Source of the DNA: Pseudogulbenkiania ferrooxidans 2002
Lineage (GTDB): Bacteria > Pseudomonadota > Gammaproteobacteria > Burkholderiales > Chromobacteriaceae
Assembly: GCF_000174355.1 (NCBI RefSeq)
Contig: NZ_ACIS01000002.1
Location: 372,001-436,000 of the forward strand
Direction: 5' to 3'
Length of the DNA: 64,000 nucleotides
Shown here: piece after piece, positions 44,190 through 52,734 of the stretch
How the letters are laid out: each line of letters starts with the position of its first letter
Numbering within the stretch: position 1 is the first letter of the stretch
Made by a program: the position numbers and the translations under genes
The notes under the pieces: generated by a model
Told to the model about the DNA's origin: nothing
Seen by the model: the letters and a program-made list of their open reading frames with translations, nothing else
Databases searched by the model: none

Positions 44190-45212
44190 TCAATCGCCGG
44201 CCACCTCGATGGTCGGCGAGCAGTCGGCCACGTTCAGCGCGTCGGCCATGCCGACCAGCACCTCGCGCGGCCCCTCGAAGCGTTCCCTGGCGTGCGCGGT
44301 GCGGATGTTGTCCACCAGCATCAGGTCGCCGGACTGCCAGGCGTCGCGCACGGTGTGGGCGGTATAGACCTCGTTGATCGTTTGCACGATGTCCGGGCCG
44401 ATCGGGTCGCCGTTGCCGAAACGCGTATTGAACGGCAGCCCGTCCTCGCCGTAGACGTCCACGAGGTATTCGCGCACCTCCGGGTCTATCGTCCACTCGT
44501 TGAGGAAGGCGATCTGGTTGAACCAGCAGCGCTGGCCGGTACGCGGATGGCGCACCACGGCGCTGCGGCGCTGCCAGGTGCGCAAGGCGCCATCGGGCTG
44601 CCACTCGAAGCGGATCGCCTGCGCACGGCAGTAGCTCTCGACGGCCTGGCGCTCGCCACTGCCGAAGGCTTCGGCGATCGACGCCCCGATCTCGTCGTTG
44701 TAGTTGCGGACCAACAGCCACCCCAGCCGCTCGAAGCGGTCGACCAGATCCGCCGGTAGCGCTCGCCCTATCACCGTCTCGTCGGCCAACGGCGTCGCGC
44801 CCTCCTCGGTGGGCGCGGTGAGACAGGCGAACAACATGAGGGAGGGAGATTCGAGCGCATAGCTGAGTTCGTGGTGCATGCACATGGGCTGGCTGGGCGG
44901 CCACTTCGACGAGGAATAGAGCCCATCGGCGTAGCGCTGCCGGGTGGCGAACGCCTCCCGCTCGATCATCGGGCGGCCCAGTTGCCCGAATACGACGCCC
45001 ACCTCCTCCACGTCGCGCAAGCCGAGGCCGCGCACCAGCAGCGCGCCGTGTTCGACGACGGCGGCACGCAGCTCGTCGCGATGCTCGGCGACCCAGCGGC
45101 GTGCGTCTGCGCTGGCGTCCACCCGCAGCAACGGCGGCTTAACGGATCGCACCTCCACATCGAGCGATGAGGTCGGCACGGAAGATGATGCGGTTGCAAA
45201 GAGTGATGACAT
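44190..45212 (-). CDS. SyrP-like Fe(II)/2-oxoglutarate-dependent hydroxylase (TauD superfamily)
   Basis: 340 residues. Metal ligands are H113-x-E115 in MCMHHELSY and H307 in DNIRTAHARERFEG. The segments SYALESPSLMLFACLTAP, RCWFNQIAFLNEWTIDPEVR and GDLMLVDNIR are strongly SyrP-like. SyrP hydroxylates the beta carbon of carrier-bound aspartate in syringomycin synthesis. Here the only adenylating domain appears suited to a diamino acid, so a carrier-bound diaminopropionate or its oligomer is a possible substrate. The start follows AAAGGAGGT and lies six bases after the NRPS stop. Confidence 0.85.
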   Translation of the reverse strand: MSSLFATASSSVPTSSLDVEVRSVKPPLLRVDASADARRWVAEHRDELRAAVVEHGALLVRGLGLRDVEEVGVVFGQLGRPMIEREAFATRQRYADGLYSSSKWPPSQPMCMHHELSYALESPSLMLFACLTAPTEEGATPLADETVIGRALPADLVDRFERLGWLLVRNYNDEIGASIAEAFGSGERQAVESYCRAQAIRFEWQPDGALRTWQRRSAVVRHPRTGQRCWFNQIAFLNEWTIDPEVREYLVDVYGEDGLPFNTRFGNGDPIGPDIVQTINEVYTAHTVRDAWQSGDLMLVDNIRTAHARERFEGPREVLVGMADALNVADCSPTIEVAGD

Positions 45213-45218
45213 TTCGGA

Positions 45219-47792
45219 TTACCTCCTTTGCTGACTGATGCGGTGGTGGCGGCAGGGCTGCCCTTCTGGCGCAGCCAGCCGCCGCTGTGCGGACCGCGCG
45301 TCCACCAGGCTGGCCAGATCGGCGAGCACCGGGTGATCCGCCAGGTCCTTCACCGAAACCGCGCGGTTCAACTTGATCGCCAGCCTCAGTGCCGACAGCG
45401 AGGTGCCGCCGAGTTCGAAGAAGTGAGCCCCCCGGCCCACCTGCTCCGGCGAAATGCCGAGAATCTCGGCCCATGCGGCCGCCAGCCGTTGCTCGGTCGG
45501 CGTGCTGGCGCGCTCGCCATCGGCTTTGGCCATGTCGAGCTCGCCGGCGAGAGCCGTCAAGGCCTTCCGGTCGATCTTGCCGTTGCCCGTCAAGGGCAGC
45601 GTTCTTTGCCAATGGAACGCCGACGGCACCATGTACGTGGGCAGCGACTCGCCAAGCTGCTTCTGCAGCGTGTCGGCATCGAGCTGCCGCTCGCCGGAAT
45701 AAAAAGCCACCAAGTGCTTGCTGCGGTCTGCCCGCTCGGCGACGACGACCGCGCCGTCCCGCACCCCCGGCAAGCGCAACAGCGTGTTCTCGATCTCGCC
45801 CAGCTCGATCCGGAAGCCGCTGATCTTGACCTGCGCATCGCGGCGGCCGAGGAACTCCAGCTTGCCTTCGGGCAGCCAGCGGCCGAAATCGCCGCTGCGG
45901 TACAACCGCTGCCCCGGGCTGTTCGGGTCGGCCATGAAGGCGCGTTGCGTGCGCTCCGGATCGTTGACGTAGCCGCGCCCGACGCAGACCCCGGAGAACA
46001 CGATCTCGCCCGGTGCGCCGAGCGGCACCGGCGACAACTGCTCGTCGACGACGTAGACATGCGCATTGTTGACGGGGCGGCCGAGCGGCACGCGCTCGCG
46101 GCTGGGCACGCCGTCCATCACCTCGTGATTGGTGTCGTCGGAGGTCTCGGTCAGGCCGTAAACGTTCACCAGCCGGATAGCGGGCTGGGCCGCGAACCAG
46201 CGTTGCGTCAGCTCCTTCTTCAACGCCTCGCCGGTGACCGCCACGCAGCGCAGGTCCGGCAGCGCGCGCGGGTGCCGCTTCAGCTCGCTCAGGACGACGT
46301 CGAGATAGGACGGCACCACCTGCAGCACGTTGACCCTGGCCTCGACGATCTTGTCGACAAAGCGCCTGGCGTCCATGATCACGTCCTGATCCACCAGCAG
46401 CGTCCGCCCGCCGACCAGCAGCGCGGACACCAGCTGCCACAGCGAGATATCGAAGCACTGCGGCGCCGTCTGGGCGACCACCGTTCCGGCACCGATGTTC
46501 AAGTCGTCGATCTTGGCGAACAGGTGGTTGAGCATGCCGGCGTGCTCGCACATCGCCCCCTTGGGTTCGCCGGTCGAGCCGGAGGTGAAGTAGATGTAGG
46601 CAAGCTGACCGGGCGTGACCTCGACCCCGACATCGCCCTCGGAAAAATCCGCCGCCCAGGCCGCATCGATGAACAGTTTCTCGATGCCCTCGGGGATTCC
46701 GGCTGGTGCATCGAGCGCCTGATCCAGCATCCCGGTGCTGCCGCGCTCGGCCAGCACCAGCCGGCAATCGGCCCGGTTGAGCGTGCGCGCGATGCGGTCG
46801 GCGGGGAAATGCGGCTCGATCGGCAGGTAGGCGCCACCGGCCTTGAAGATGGCGAGCACCGCGCTCAGCCAGTCCAGGTTGCGCTCGGTCACCACGGCGA
46901 CCACGCCTTCACGGCCCAGGCCGTGCGCCAACAGCATCCGCGCCAGATGGTTGGCGCGGGCATTGAGCTGGCCATAGGTCAGCTGCCCGTCGCCGTGCAC
47001 GGCCGCCACGGCATCCGGGTGCGCCCGCGCCTGTTCTTCGAACAGCTCGTGGGCCCGGCGCTCCGGCAGCGTGCGCTGCGGCCCGGCGAGGCCATCGAGC
47101 TGGAAACGCCACTCCTCGGGGGAGAGCAGACTCTGCCGTGCCGGCTCGGCATCGGGATCGGCCGCCAGCGCCGCCAGCGCGGCGAGGTGATAGCCGGCGA
47201 TTCTGGCGGCGCACTCGCCGTCGATGACATCCGTCCGGTAACGCAGCCGCAGCGCGAGCCCCTCGCCTTGCACCAGGGCGAGATGGAGCACGATACCGTC
47301 GCCCAGCGCGGCACCGCGCGCCCGGGTGGTATCGAACACGGTTTCGAACAGGGGCTCGGTGAGGCCGAGTTCCCGTCTCAGCGCCTCGACCGGAAAATTC
47401 CGGTGCAACAGCAGCGCCGACTCCGCCCGCGCGGTTTCCAGCAGCACCTGCCGCCACGACCGGGGCCCGATCGACATCGGGAGCGGCAACGGCGGGCCGC
47501 CCGGCACGGCGTAGCCGGCGGTCACCTCGCTCTCCCCGCAGAGCGCGCCGAGCACCTTGGCGTGCGCGGTCAACAGCACCGAACTGAGCGGTACCGCCAG
47601 CTTATTCACCAGCCGGTACAGTGCCGTCACGAGTTCATCGGGAATCGCCGCTTCCACTTCCCCGACGCCGGGTACCGGATCGAGGGTCCAGCGCGGCAGC
47701 GCGGCGAAGTCGCCGGCGAGGAGGACATCGTGCCAGAACACCCGGCTGTGCTCGGCCGTGGCGCCGTCTTTTCGTAATGCGATAGGGTTCAT
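45219..47792 (-). CDS. Small NRPS: degenerate condensation remnant, adenylation and thiolation domains
   Basis: 857 residues. Residues about 15-225 resemble the second half of a condensation domain but lack the HHxxxDG active site. A domain (about 245-745): A1 LTYGQLNARANHLA, A3 YFTSGSTGEPKG (402-412), A5 NVYGLTE (543-549), A7 YRSGD, A8 GRRDAQVKISGFRIELGEIE, A10 NGKID with Lys739. Carrier domain with Ser798 in LGGTSLS. Aligned by eye with GrsA, the pocket reads D448 I449 W452 S495 A518 T520 V544 D552 D553 K739. Two acidic residues at the pocket end resemble codes for diaminobutyrate-type substrates. There is no thioesterase. One base separates it from the carrier/membrane gene. Confidence 0.88.
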   Translation of the reverse strand: MNPIALRKDGATAEHSRVFWHDVLLAGDFAALPRWTLDPVPGVGEVEAAIPDELVTALYRLVNKLAVPLSSVLLTAHAKVLGALCGESEVTAGYAVPGGPPLPLPMSIGPRSWRQVLLETARAESALLLHRNFPVEALRRELGLTEPLFETVFDTTRARGAALGDGIVLHLALVQGEGLALRLRYRTDVIDGECAARIAGYHLAALAALAADPDAEPARQSLLSPEEWRFQLDGLAGPQRTLPERRAHELFEEQARAHPDAVAAVHGDGQLTYGQLNARANHLARMLLAHGLGREGVVAVVTERNLDWLSAVLAIFKAGGAYLPIEPHFPADRIARTLNRADCRLVLAERGSTGMLDQALDAPAGIPEGIEKLFIDAAWAADFSEGDVGVEVTPGQLAYIYFTSGSTGEPKGAMCEHAGMLNHLFAKIDDLNIGAGTVVAQTAPQCFDISLWQLVSALLVGGRTLLVDQDVIMDARRFVDKIVEARVNVLQVVPSYLDVVLSELKRHPRALPDLRCVAVTGEALKKELTQRWFAAQPAIRLVNVYGLTETSDDTNHEVMDGVPSRERVPLGRPVNNAHVYVVDEQLSPVPLGAPGEIVFSGVCVGRGYVNDPERTQRAFMADPNSPGQRLYRSGDFGRWLPEGKLEFLGRRDAQVKISGFRIELGEIENTLLRLPGVRDGAVVVAERADRSKHLVAFYSGERQLDADTLQKQLGESLPTYMVPSAFHWQRTLPLTGNGKIDRKALTALAGELDMAKADGERASTPTEQRLAAAWAEILGISPEQVGRGAHFFELGGTSLSALRLAIKLNRAVSVKDLADHPVLADLASLVDARSAQRRLAAPEGQPCRHHRISQQRR

Positions 47793-47793
47793 C

Positions 47794-50268
47794 TCAGATC
47801 TCCCTGGCCGGGTTCCCGCCCCACTGAGCGTTGGCTGGCACCGTCTCTCCCTTCATGAGGAAGGAGTCCGCGGCGAGTACCGAGCCGTCGCTCATCGTCA
47901 CGCCGTAGTGCACGAAGGCGCCCACCCCGACCGTGCAACCGGCGCCGAGCGCGGTATGGCCGGACTTGTAGGTGCCATCCTCCTGCGAGTCGCACTGGAT
48001 CTTGCTGCGGTGATTGAGAACGCATTCGTCCCCGATGGTAGTCAGGGTCGGCTCGGAAATATGGGTACCGTCATCGAATACCCGCTTGCCCAAGCGCACC
48101 CCGATCAACCGCCACAGCACGCTCTTGAAGGGCGTACCGTCGAAGAGGTGGAGGAAGTTGATCGGGTGCAGCTTCCAGTTGCGTTCGACCCACCAGAAAC
48201 CCGGGTCGTAGATGGAGCAGATGGCCGGCGGTGGCGGGCCGATCGCTTCGAAGCCGCGCTCCACCAGGGCGTAGTAGACCGCGGCGACAACCGCGCTCAG
48301 CGCGAAGAGCGCCGCCATGAGCACATGGGCGAACGTGTCGTAGAAAAACCGCACGGCGGCCACGTCGATGAGCACGATCAGGAAGACACCGACCCACCGG
48401 GTCAGCAGGAAAATGCCGATCGTCCGCAGGTTGAAGCGGTTCTTGGCAGCCAGGCCGCGACGCATCGCCTCACCCGTCCGCAGATGATCGAATCGGCTGT
48501 CGCGCTCGACCGAGCGCGGAATCTCGAAAGGCGGCGAGCCCAGCAAGCCCACCCCTTGGCGCACCCTGCCGTCGAGCGGCACCATCACCTTGATCGCGAG
48601 CAGGCAGTTGTCGGCCGTCCGCGCCCCCGGCGGGTAGGTCACGTAGTTGCCCACGAAGTTGCGCGACCCGATCGCCGTCCGGGACACCTTGAACGAGGTG
48701 CTGGAGATTTCGTCGTTGATCAGGTATAGGCCGTCGGAGACCATCGTTCCGCTGCCCACGGTGGTGAGCAAGGGGTTCGTGGTGATCACCTCGCTGCCGA
48801 AATTCGACCCGGTCTGCACCACGGGAGACAGGCGATAGCCGATCCACTCCAGGAAGTGGACGATGTACGAACTGTCGCCGAACAGCACCGGGAAGAACCT
48901 CAGCCTGCCCAAGCCCACGATGGCGCGATGCATGGCGTAGCGGAAGCCGTAGAGCGGGTAGACCGTGTCCGGCCTGAGGAACAGGTTCAAGACACGCGGC
49001 AGGGTGCCGAGGGCCAGCAGACCGACCAGCAGCATGCCGAAGAAGAAGACGGCCGAGAACACCAGCGCCTCGGTCAGCAGCCCCCGCGCCGTCAACACCC
49101 CGCCGCTCGTTTGCAGGGCCGGGTCCAGCATCTCGACCAGCGACGACACCTGGAGGAACAGCAGGCCGAGGCCCCACTCCAGGAGCGGCGCCCACACAAA
49201 GAGGACGATGATCAAGGTAAAAGCGGCATACGCGGCTCGACGCAGCCTGCCGCACGGCGCCGGCGCCACTCTCACATAGTTGGTATCGGTGCGCTGTGCC
49301 GGGGAGCCGTGCCAGCGCTCGCCGGCCGGCACCGACTGGCCGCGATGCAAGGCGGAGGTATGACCGAGCTGTGCCCCATCGCCCATGGCCGTGTCGATGT
49401 CGAGCACGGACATTTCACCGACAAACGCGTCCCGGCCCAGCGTCACCGGCCCGGTCTCGATCCGGCCGGCCTGCGCCCGGTAGCAGAGAAACATCGCATC
49501 CCGGCGGATCACGGTTCCGGCGCCGATCGTGAGCAGGTCGGTGCACACCGGAATGTGCCGCGACAGGATCACGACCCCCGGCCCGATTTTCGCCCCCAAC
49601 GCCCTCAGATAGAAATTGTACAAGGGCGAACCGACGCATAAATAGACGCCGGGGTTCGACCAGATCAGGGCCTTGACCACCCAGAAGCGGACATAGCCCA
49701 AGCTCCAGAGCCGGATCTGCTGCGGCTTCCAGCGGCCGATCAGCAGCCACTTCACCGCGATCGGCAGCACGCTCACGGCGAAGAAAACCACGCTGCCGAA
49801 CAGGGCCAGGCGCAGCACCTTCTCGACGCCCATGGCATCGGCCACCAGCCACTGATAGCCCGCAATGGCGGCAATGACGCCGAGGTAGGAATACCCGAGG
49901 TAGAACAACGCTTGCAGCACACCGCACACGACATGCTCGCGCGCGCTGGTCGGCGTCGCCGGCGCCAACGCTGCCGCCGGCGGCTTGCCGGTGGCGGGAG
50001 CCGCGTCCGCCAGCGCCGCGGCCAGGCTTCTGATCGTCGGGTGCGCGTAGATATCCTTCATCGATACCGACGGCAGGTCGCCGCGCTTTCTCAATCGCGC
50101 GCAGAAATGGGCCATCACCAGCGAATCGGCCCCTAACTCCTTGAAAAAGTGACTATCGGCTGGCACATGGTCGATATCCATGACCCCGGCCAGTACCTCG
50201 GCGAGGATGCTTTCTGTACGTATGGCGGTGCCGCCGTGCTGATCCGCCATCGTCGTTACGGCCCTCAT
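47794..50268 (-). CDS. Carrier domain fused to Pls/PosA-type NRPS terminal membrane domain
   Basis: 824 residues. Residues about 15-90 are a carrier domain with phosphopantetheine Ser49 (ELGADSL). Six membrane helices follow in three pairs (about 112-176, then around the middle and before the last third). They alternate with three soluble domains with beta-helix-like repeats (LGAKIGPGVVILS, GSNFGSEVITTNPLL, GAGCTVGVGAFVHYG). Epsilon-poly-lysine synthetase Pls has exactly this six-helix, three-soluble-domain tail, which joins monomers into a homopolymer. There it is fused to A-T; here A-T is a separate protein. The ATG overlaps the sbnB stop (ATGA); an in-frame ATG at 50250 is an alternative. 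Confidence 0.85.
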   Translation of the reverse strand: MRAVTTMADQHGGTAIRTESILAEVLAGVMDIDHVPADSHFFKELGADSLVMAHFCARLRKRGDLPSVSMKDIYAHPTIRSLAAALADAAPATGKPPAAALAPATPTSAREHVVCGVLQALFYLGYSYLGVIAAIAGYQWLVADAMGVEKVLRLALFGSVVFFAVSVLPIAVKWLLIGRWKPQQIRLWSLGYVRFWVVKALIWSNPGVYLCVGSPLYNFYLRALGAKIGPGVVILSRHIPVCTDLLTIGAGTVIRRDAMFLCYRAQAGRIETGPVTLGRDAFVGEMSVLDIDTAMGDGAQLGHTSALHRGQSVPAGERWHGSPAQRTDTNYVRVAPAPCGRLRRAAYAAFTLIIVLFVWAPLLEWGLGLLFLQVSSLVEMLDPALQTSGGVLTARGLLTEALVFSAVFFFGMLLVGLLALGTLPRVLNLFLRPDTVYPLYGFRYAMHRAIVGLGRLRFFPVLFGDSSYIVHFLEWIGYRLSPVVQTGSNFGSEVITTNPLLTTVGSGTMVSDGLYLINDEISSTSFKVSRTAIGSRNFVGNYVTYPPGARTADNCLLAIKVMVPLDGRVRQGVGLLGSPPFEIPRSVERDSRFDHLRTGEAMRRGLAAKNRFNLRTIGIFLLTRWVGVFLIVLIDVAAVRFFYDTFAHVLMAALFALSAVVAAVYYALVERGFEAIGPPPPAICSIYDPGFWWVERNWKLHPINFLHLFDGTPFKSVLWRLIGVRLGKRVFDDGTHISEPTLTTIGDECVLNHRSKIQCDSQEDGTYKSGHTALGAGCTVGVGAFVHYGVTMSDGSVLAADSFLMKGETVPANAQWGGNPAREI

Positions 50269-51278
50269 CGTACGACCTCGTAGAAGAAGTCGGACAGACG
50301 CAGGTCTTGGCCGGCGGCGACCGCCTGGTCGTACACCCACTTACCGACCGCCAGGTCGAGTATCCCCATGCCGAAGGGCGAGAAGATGATCGGGCGGCGG
50401 CGATCGACCGAGCACTTCCCGAGCATGACTTCGGCCAACGTACCGGTCACGAAATCGCGGTTGCCCGTCTGTTGCAGGGCAAGATGAGGGGAGGTGTTGG
50501 CCTTCATGACGTGCTCGACATCGTCGACCACGTTCTGTGCACCCAGCAGTATCCCCGGCGCGAGATCGCGCAGGGAGATATGCAACACCAGCGGGTTGTG
50601 CTCGAACAGGGCCGAGTCGGTGATGTGGGGCGTCGCAGCGACGGTGGCGAACACGATCAGATCACAGGCCCTGATCAGCCCCTCCACATCGGGAGCCACC
50701 GTCACCCTGCGGTGCCGCTCGGGGTGGCACGCCGTCTTGATGAATTTCTCGCTCTCGAGCGGCGAGCGATCGTACAGCCGCACCTCCTCGATCTCCCACC
50801 CGGTATCGACCAGGAACTCATAGACGTAGCGGGCGATGAACCCGTTGCCCACGATGCCCAGCGAGCGCGCGCGGCGCGATTGCCCGTTCAGCCAGAACGC
50901 GGCCAAGGTGGCCGACGCGGCCGTGCGCGAGGCCGAGATGATCGAACTCTCGAGAATGGCGAAGGGATAGCCGGTGTCGTAGCGATTGAGCACGAGCACC
51001 GCCGAGGCGCGCGGGAAACCACGCTGGACGTTACCGGGAAAGCTCGCGATCCACTTCAACCCAGCCACATCGAAGCCGCCCCCGAGATAGGCCGGCAGCG
51101 CGATGATGCGGCAATCCGGCTTCTCGGGGAAACGCAGGAAGTAACTGTCCGGGTTGACGGAATGCCCGCCGGCATGCGCGAGGTAGGCGTTCTGGACAAT
51201 CTCGACACAGGCGTCGCGCTGGGCGCGGATGATGTCGGAAACGGTCTTGCCGTTGATGATAGACAGCTCGAATTCCAT
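50265..51278 (-). CDS. sbnB: SbnB-type 2,3-diaminopropionate synthase (ornithine-cyclodeaminase fold)
   Basis: 337 residues, same length as staphylococcal SbnB (336). Family segments are GLKWIASFPGNVQRGFPRASAVL, the NAD fold SLGIVGNGFIARYVYEFL, and LHISLRDLAPGILLGAQNVVDD. SbnB oxidatively cleaves N-(1-amino-1-carboxyl-2-ethyl)-glutamate with NAD, giving L-2,3-diaminopropionate and 2-oxoglutarate. The ATG follows GAGGAGA. It is 11 bases after sbnA and overlaps the carrier/membrane gene by four bases. Confidence 0.92.
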   Translation of the reverse strand: MEFELSIINGKTVSDIIRAQRDACVEIVQNAYLAHAGGHSVNPDSYFLRFPEKPDCRIIALPAYLGGGFDVAGLKWIASFPGNVQRGFPRASAVLVLNRYDTGYPFAILESSIISASRTAASATLAAFWLNGQSRRARSLGIVGNGFIARYVYEFLVDTGWEIEEVRLYDRSPLESEKFIKTACHPERHRRVTVAPDVEGLIRACDLIVFATVAATPHITDSALFEHNPLVLHISLRDLAPGILLGAQNVVDDVEHVMKANTSPHLALQQTGNRDFVTGTLAEVMLGKCSVDRRRPIIFSPFGMGILDLAVGKWVYDQAVAAGQDLRLSDFFYEVVR

Positions 51279-51289
51279 GACATTCTCCT

Positions 51290-52321
51290 CTACTCCAGCC
51301 TGGCCGCCCACGCGGGGTCGTATACCGTGTCGAGGTAGGGCGTGCCGCGGTCGGCGCACAGGAACAACACGGTAGGCAGCCCGGATTCCGTCATCTTCGG
51401 CGCCAGCCGCTTCACCGCCGCGAACGCCGTCCCGCTCGACCCGCCGACGAACAGCCCATGAGTCGTGAGAAGTTCCTGGCACGCTGCGACGGTTTCGCGC
51501 TCGGGAATCAAGACCACCTCGTCAACCTCCGCCTCCGCCAGCAAGGGGGGGACGATGCTCGACCCGATGCCGGGAATATGGCGTTTGTGAGGCTCCCCGC
51601 CAAAGATGACGGAGCCTTCGCTATCGACGCCGACGATCTGGACCTTCGGGAAATGCTCCTTGAGGCGACGCGATACACCGGCGATGGTGCCCGCCGTACT
51701 GACGGCGACGAAGACATAATCGAGCGAATCGAAATCGGCGCAGATCTCGCCCGCCGTGAGTTCGTAGTGCGCTTCCAGCGCGTCCGGGTTGCCGTACTGG
51801 TTGGTCCAGTAGGCATCCGGAATCGTGGCGCACAGGTGCTTCACCATCTGCAGGCGGGTCTTCAGAAATCCGCCGGTGTCGTCACGTTCCTCGACCTTCA
51901 CCACCGTCGGGCACAAGCGCCGCAGGAAAGACTCGTAGAGGCCCGAGATGTTGGGGTCGATCACCGGAATGAATTCAAGGCCGACCAGGTGCGTGAGCGT
52001 GGCGAGCGCGTTGGCGAAGTTGCCGGACGAGGACTCGATCACCGTCGTCGCTTCGTTGATCTGCCCGCGCTCGGCGGCTCGTTTGAGTATCCAGTAAGCG
52101 GAGCGGTCCTTGATGCTCCCGATCGGGTTGACATACTCGAGCTTGGCGAAAAGATTCATCCCGGCCACATCCAATCGCACATTGGGGGTGGGTCGCAGGG
52201 TCTTTCCGAGCATGTTGAGGCGGGAGACAAGATGGGACGCGGGCTGCCGGCCTCCCGCCGGGGGCTTGTCCAATTCTGCATCCCTACTCCGCGCGACTAC
52301 CTCGTTGGCTGACAAACGCAT
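51290..52321 (-). CDS. sbnA: SbnA-type PLP enzyme (O-phosphoserine + glutamate to ACEGA)
   Basis: 343 residues, cysteine-synthase fold. The PLP lysine is K71 in NPIGSIKDRSA, followed by ESSSGNFANALA and the phosphate loop AVSTAGTIAG. The C-terminal DTVYDPAWAARL ending is typical of SbnA. SbnA replaces the phosphate of O-phospho-L-serine with the amino group of glutamate, the first step to 2,3-diaminopropionate. About 20 extra residues at the N terminus compared with SbnA of Staphylococcus. First gene of the seven-gene operon, with AGGAG before its ATG. Confidence 0.92.
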   Translation of the reverse strand: MRLSANEVVARSRDAELDKPPAGGRQPASHLVSRLNMLGKTLRPTPNVRLDVAGMNLFAKLEYVNPIGSIKDRSAYWILKRAAERGQINEATTVIESSSGNFANALATLTHLVGLEFIPVIDPNISGLYESFLRRLCPTVVKVEERDDTGGFLKTRLQMVKHLCATIPDAYWTNQYGNPDALEAHYELTAGEICADFDSLDYVFVAVSTAGTIAGVSRRLKEHFPKVQIVGVDSEGSVIFGGEPHKRHIPGIGSSIVPPLLAEAEVDEVVLIPERETVAACQELLTTHGLFVGGSSGTAFAAVKRLAPKMTESGLPTVLFLCADRGTPYLDTVYDPAWAARLE

Positions 52322-52398
52322 GATCTGACTCCTATGGCAAGACCGATCAGGAGTGCTGTAAGCGTCGGCGCAGGAGCCGAAGTGAATACGCGGACACG

Positions 52399-52444
52399 AG
52401 TATAGAAGACGCAGCTTTCCCCCGAGCTGTGAAGACCTGTCTTC
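52399..52444 (-). promoter_or_regulatory. Putative promoter and operator of the sbnA-NRPS operon
   Basis: On the minus strand a TATACT -10-like element (52399-52404) lies about 80 bases before sbnA. No clear -35 is present. A perfect palindrome GAAGAC-CT-GTCTTC (52431-52444) sits where a -35/-40 activator site would be. A third GAAGAC copy (52405-52410) abuts the -10. This suggests control by an unidentified regulator. Confidence 0.4.
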
Positions 52445-52690
52445 TACGCTCTTGAGTGTCCGCTAAGTAATTGATGCTGCGATGGAACGCCTCGAACATC
52501 GAGGAACCATGCGCTTATTTGAACGGGCTTTCGGCCCCCACCGTTGCACATACAGACGGTAACGTCTCCATTGAGCGGTGCGATACGGTGAACTTACCTA
52601 AGTGCGACCGAGACCGGCAAGGCAAGTTCCCATACTCTTCCGAGTATTCGACCCTCCATGCCCGGGCCGCGCCGCCCCGTCGCGTGCAAA
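52445..52690. other. Remaining spacer between the sbnA promoter and the cupin gene
   Basis: No gene I can support. Two short unrelated open frames exist but lack family similarity and ribosome sites. Confidence 0.3.
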
Positions 52691-52719
52691 CGGGCCATCG
52701 CCGTGCTGGCGATGGCCCG
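52691..52719 (-). terminator. Terminator of the cupin operon
   Basis: Perfect 12-bp stem (CGGGCCATCGCC and complement) with a five-base loop, 15 bases after the cupin stop on the minus strand. The T-run is short. Confidence 0.65.
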
Positions 52720-52734
52720 TTGTCTTTGCATGCC

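Noticed and set aside
45228-47777. Long open frame on the plus strand opposite the NRPS gene (and similar long antisense frames elsewhere)
   Set aside because: The translation is low-complexity Arg/Gly/His-rich sequence caused by GC-rich codon structure on the other strand; no family motifs or ribosome sites.
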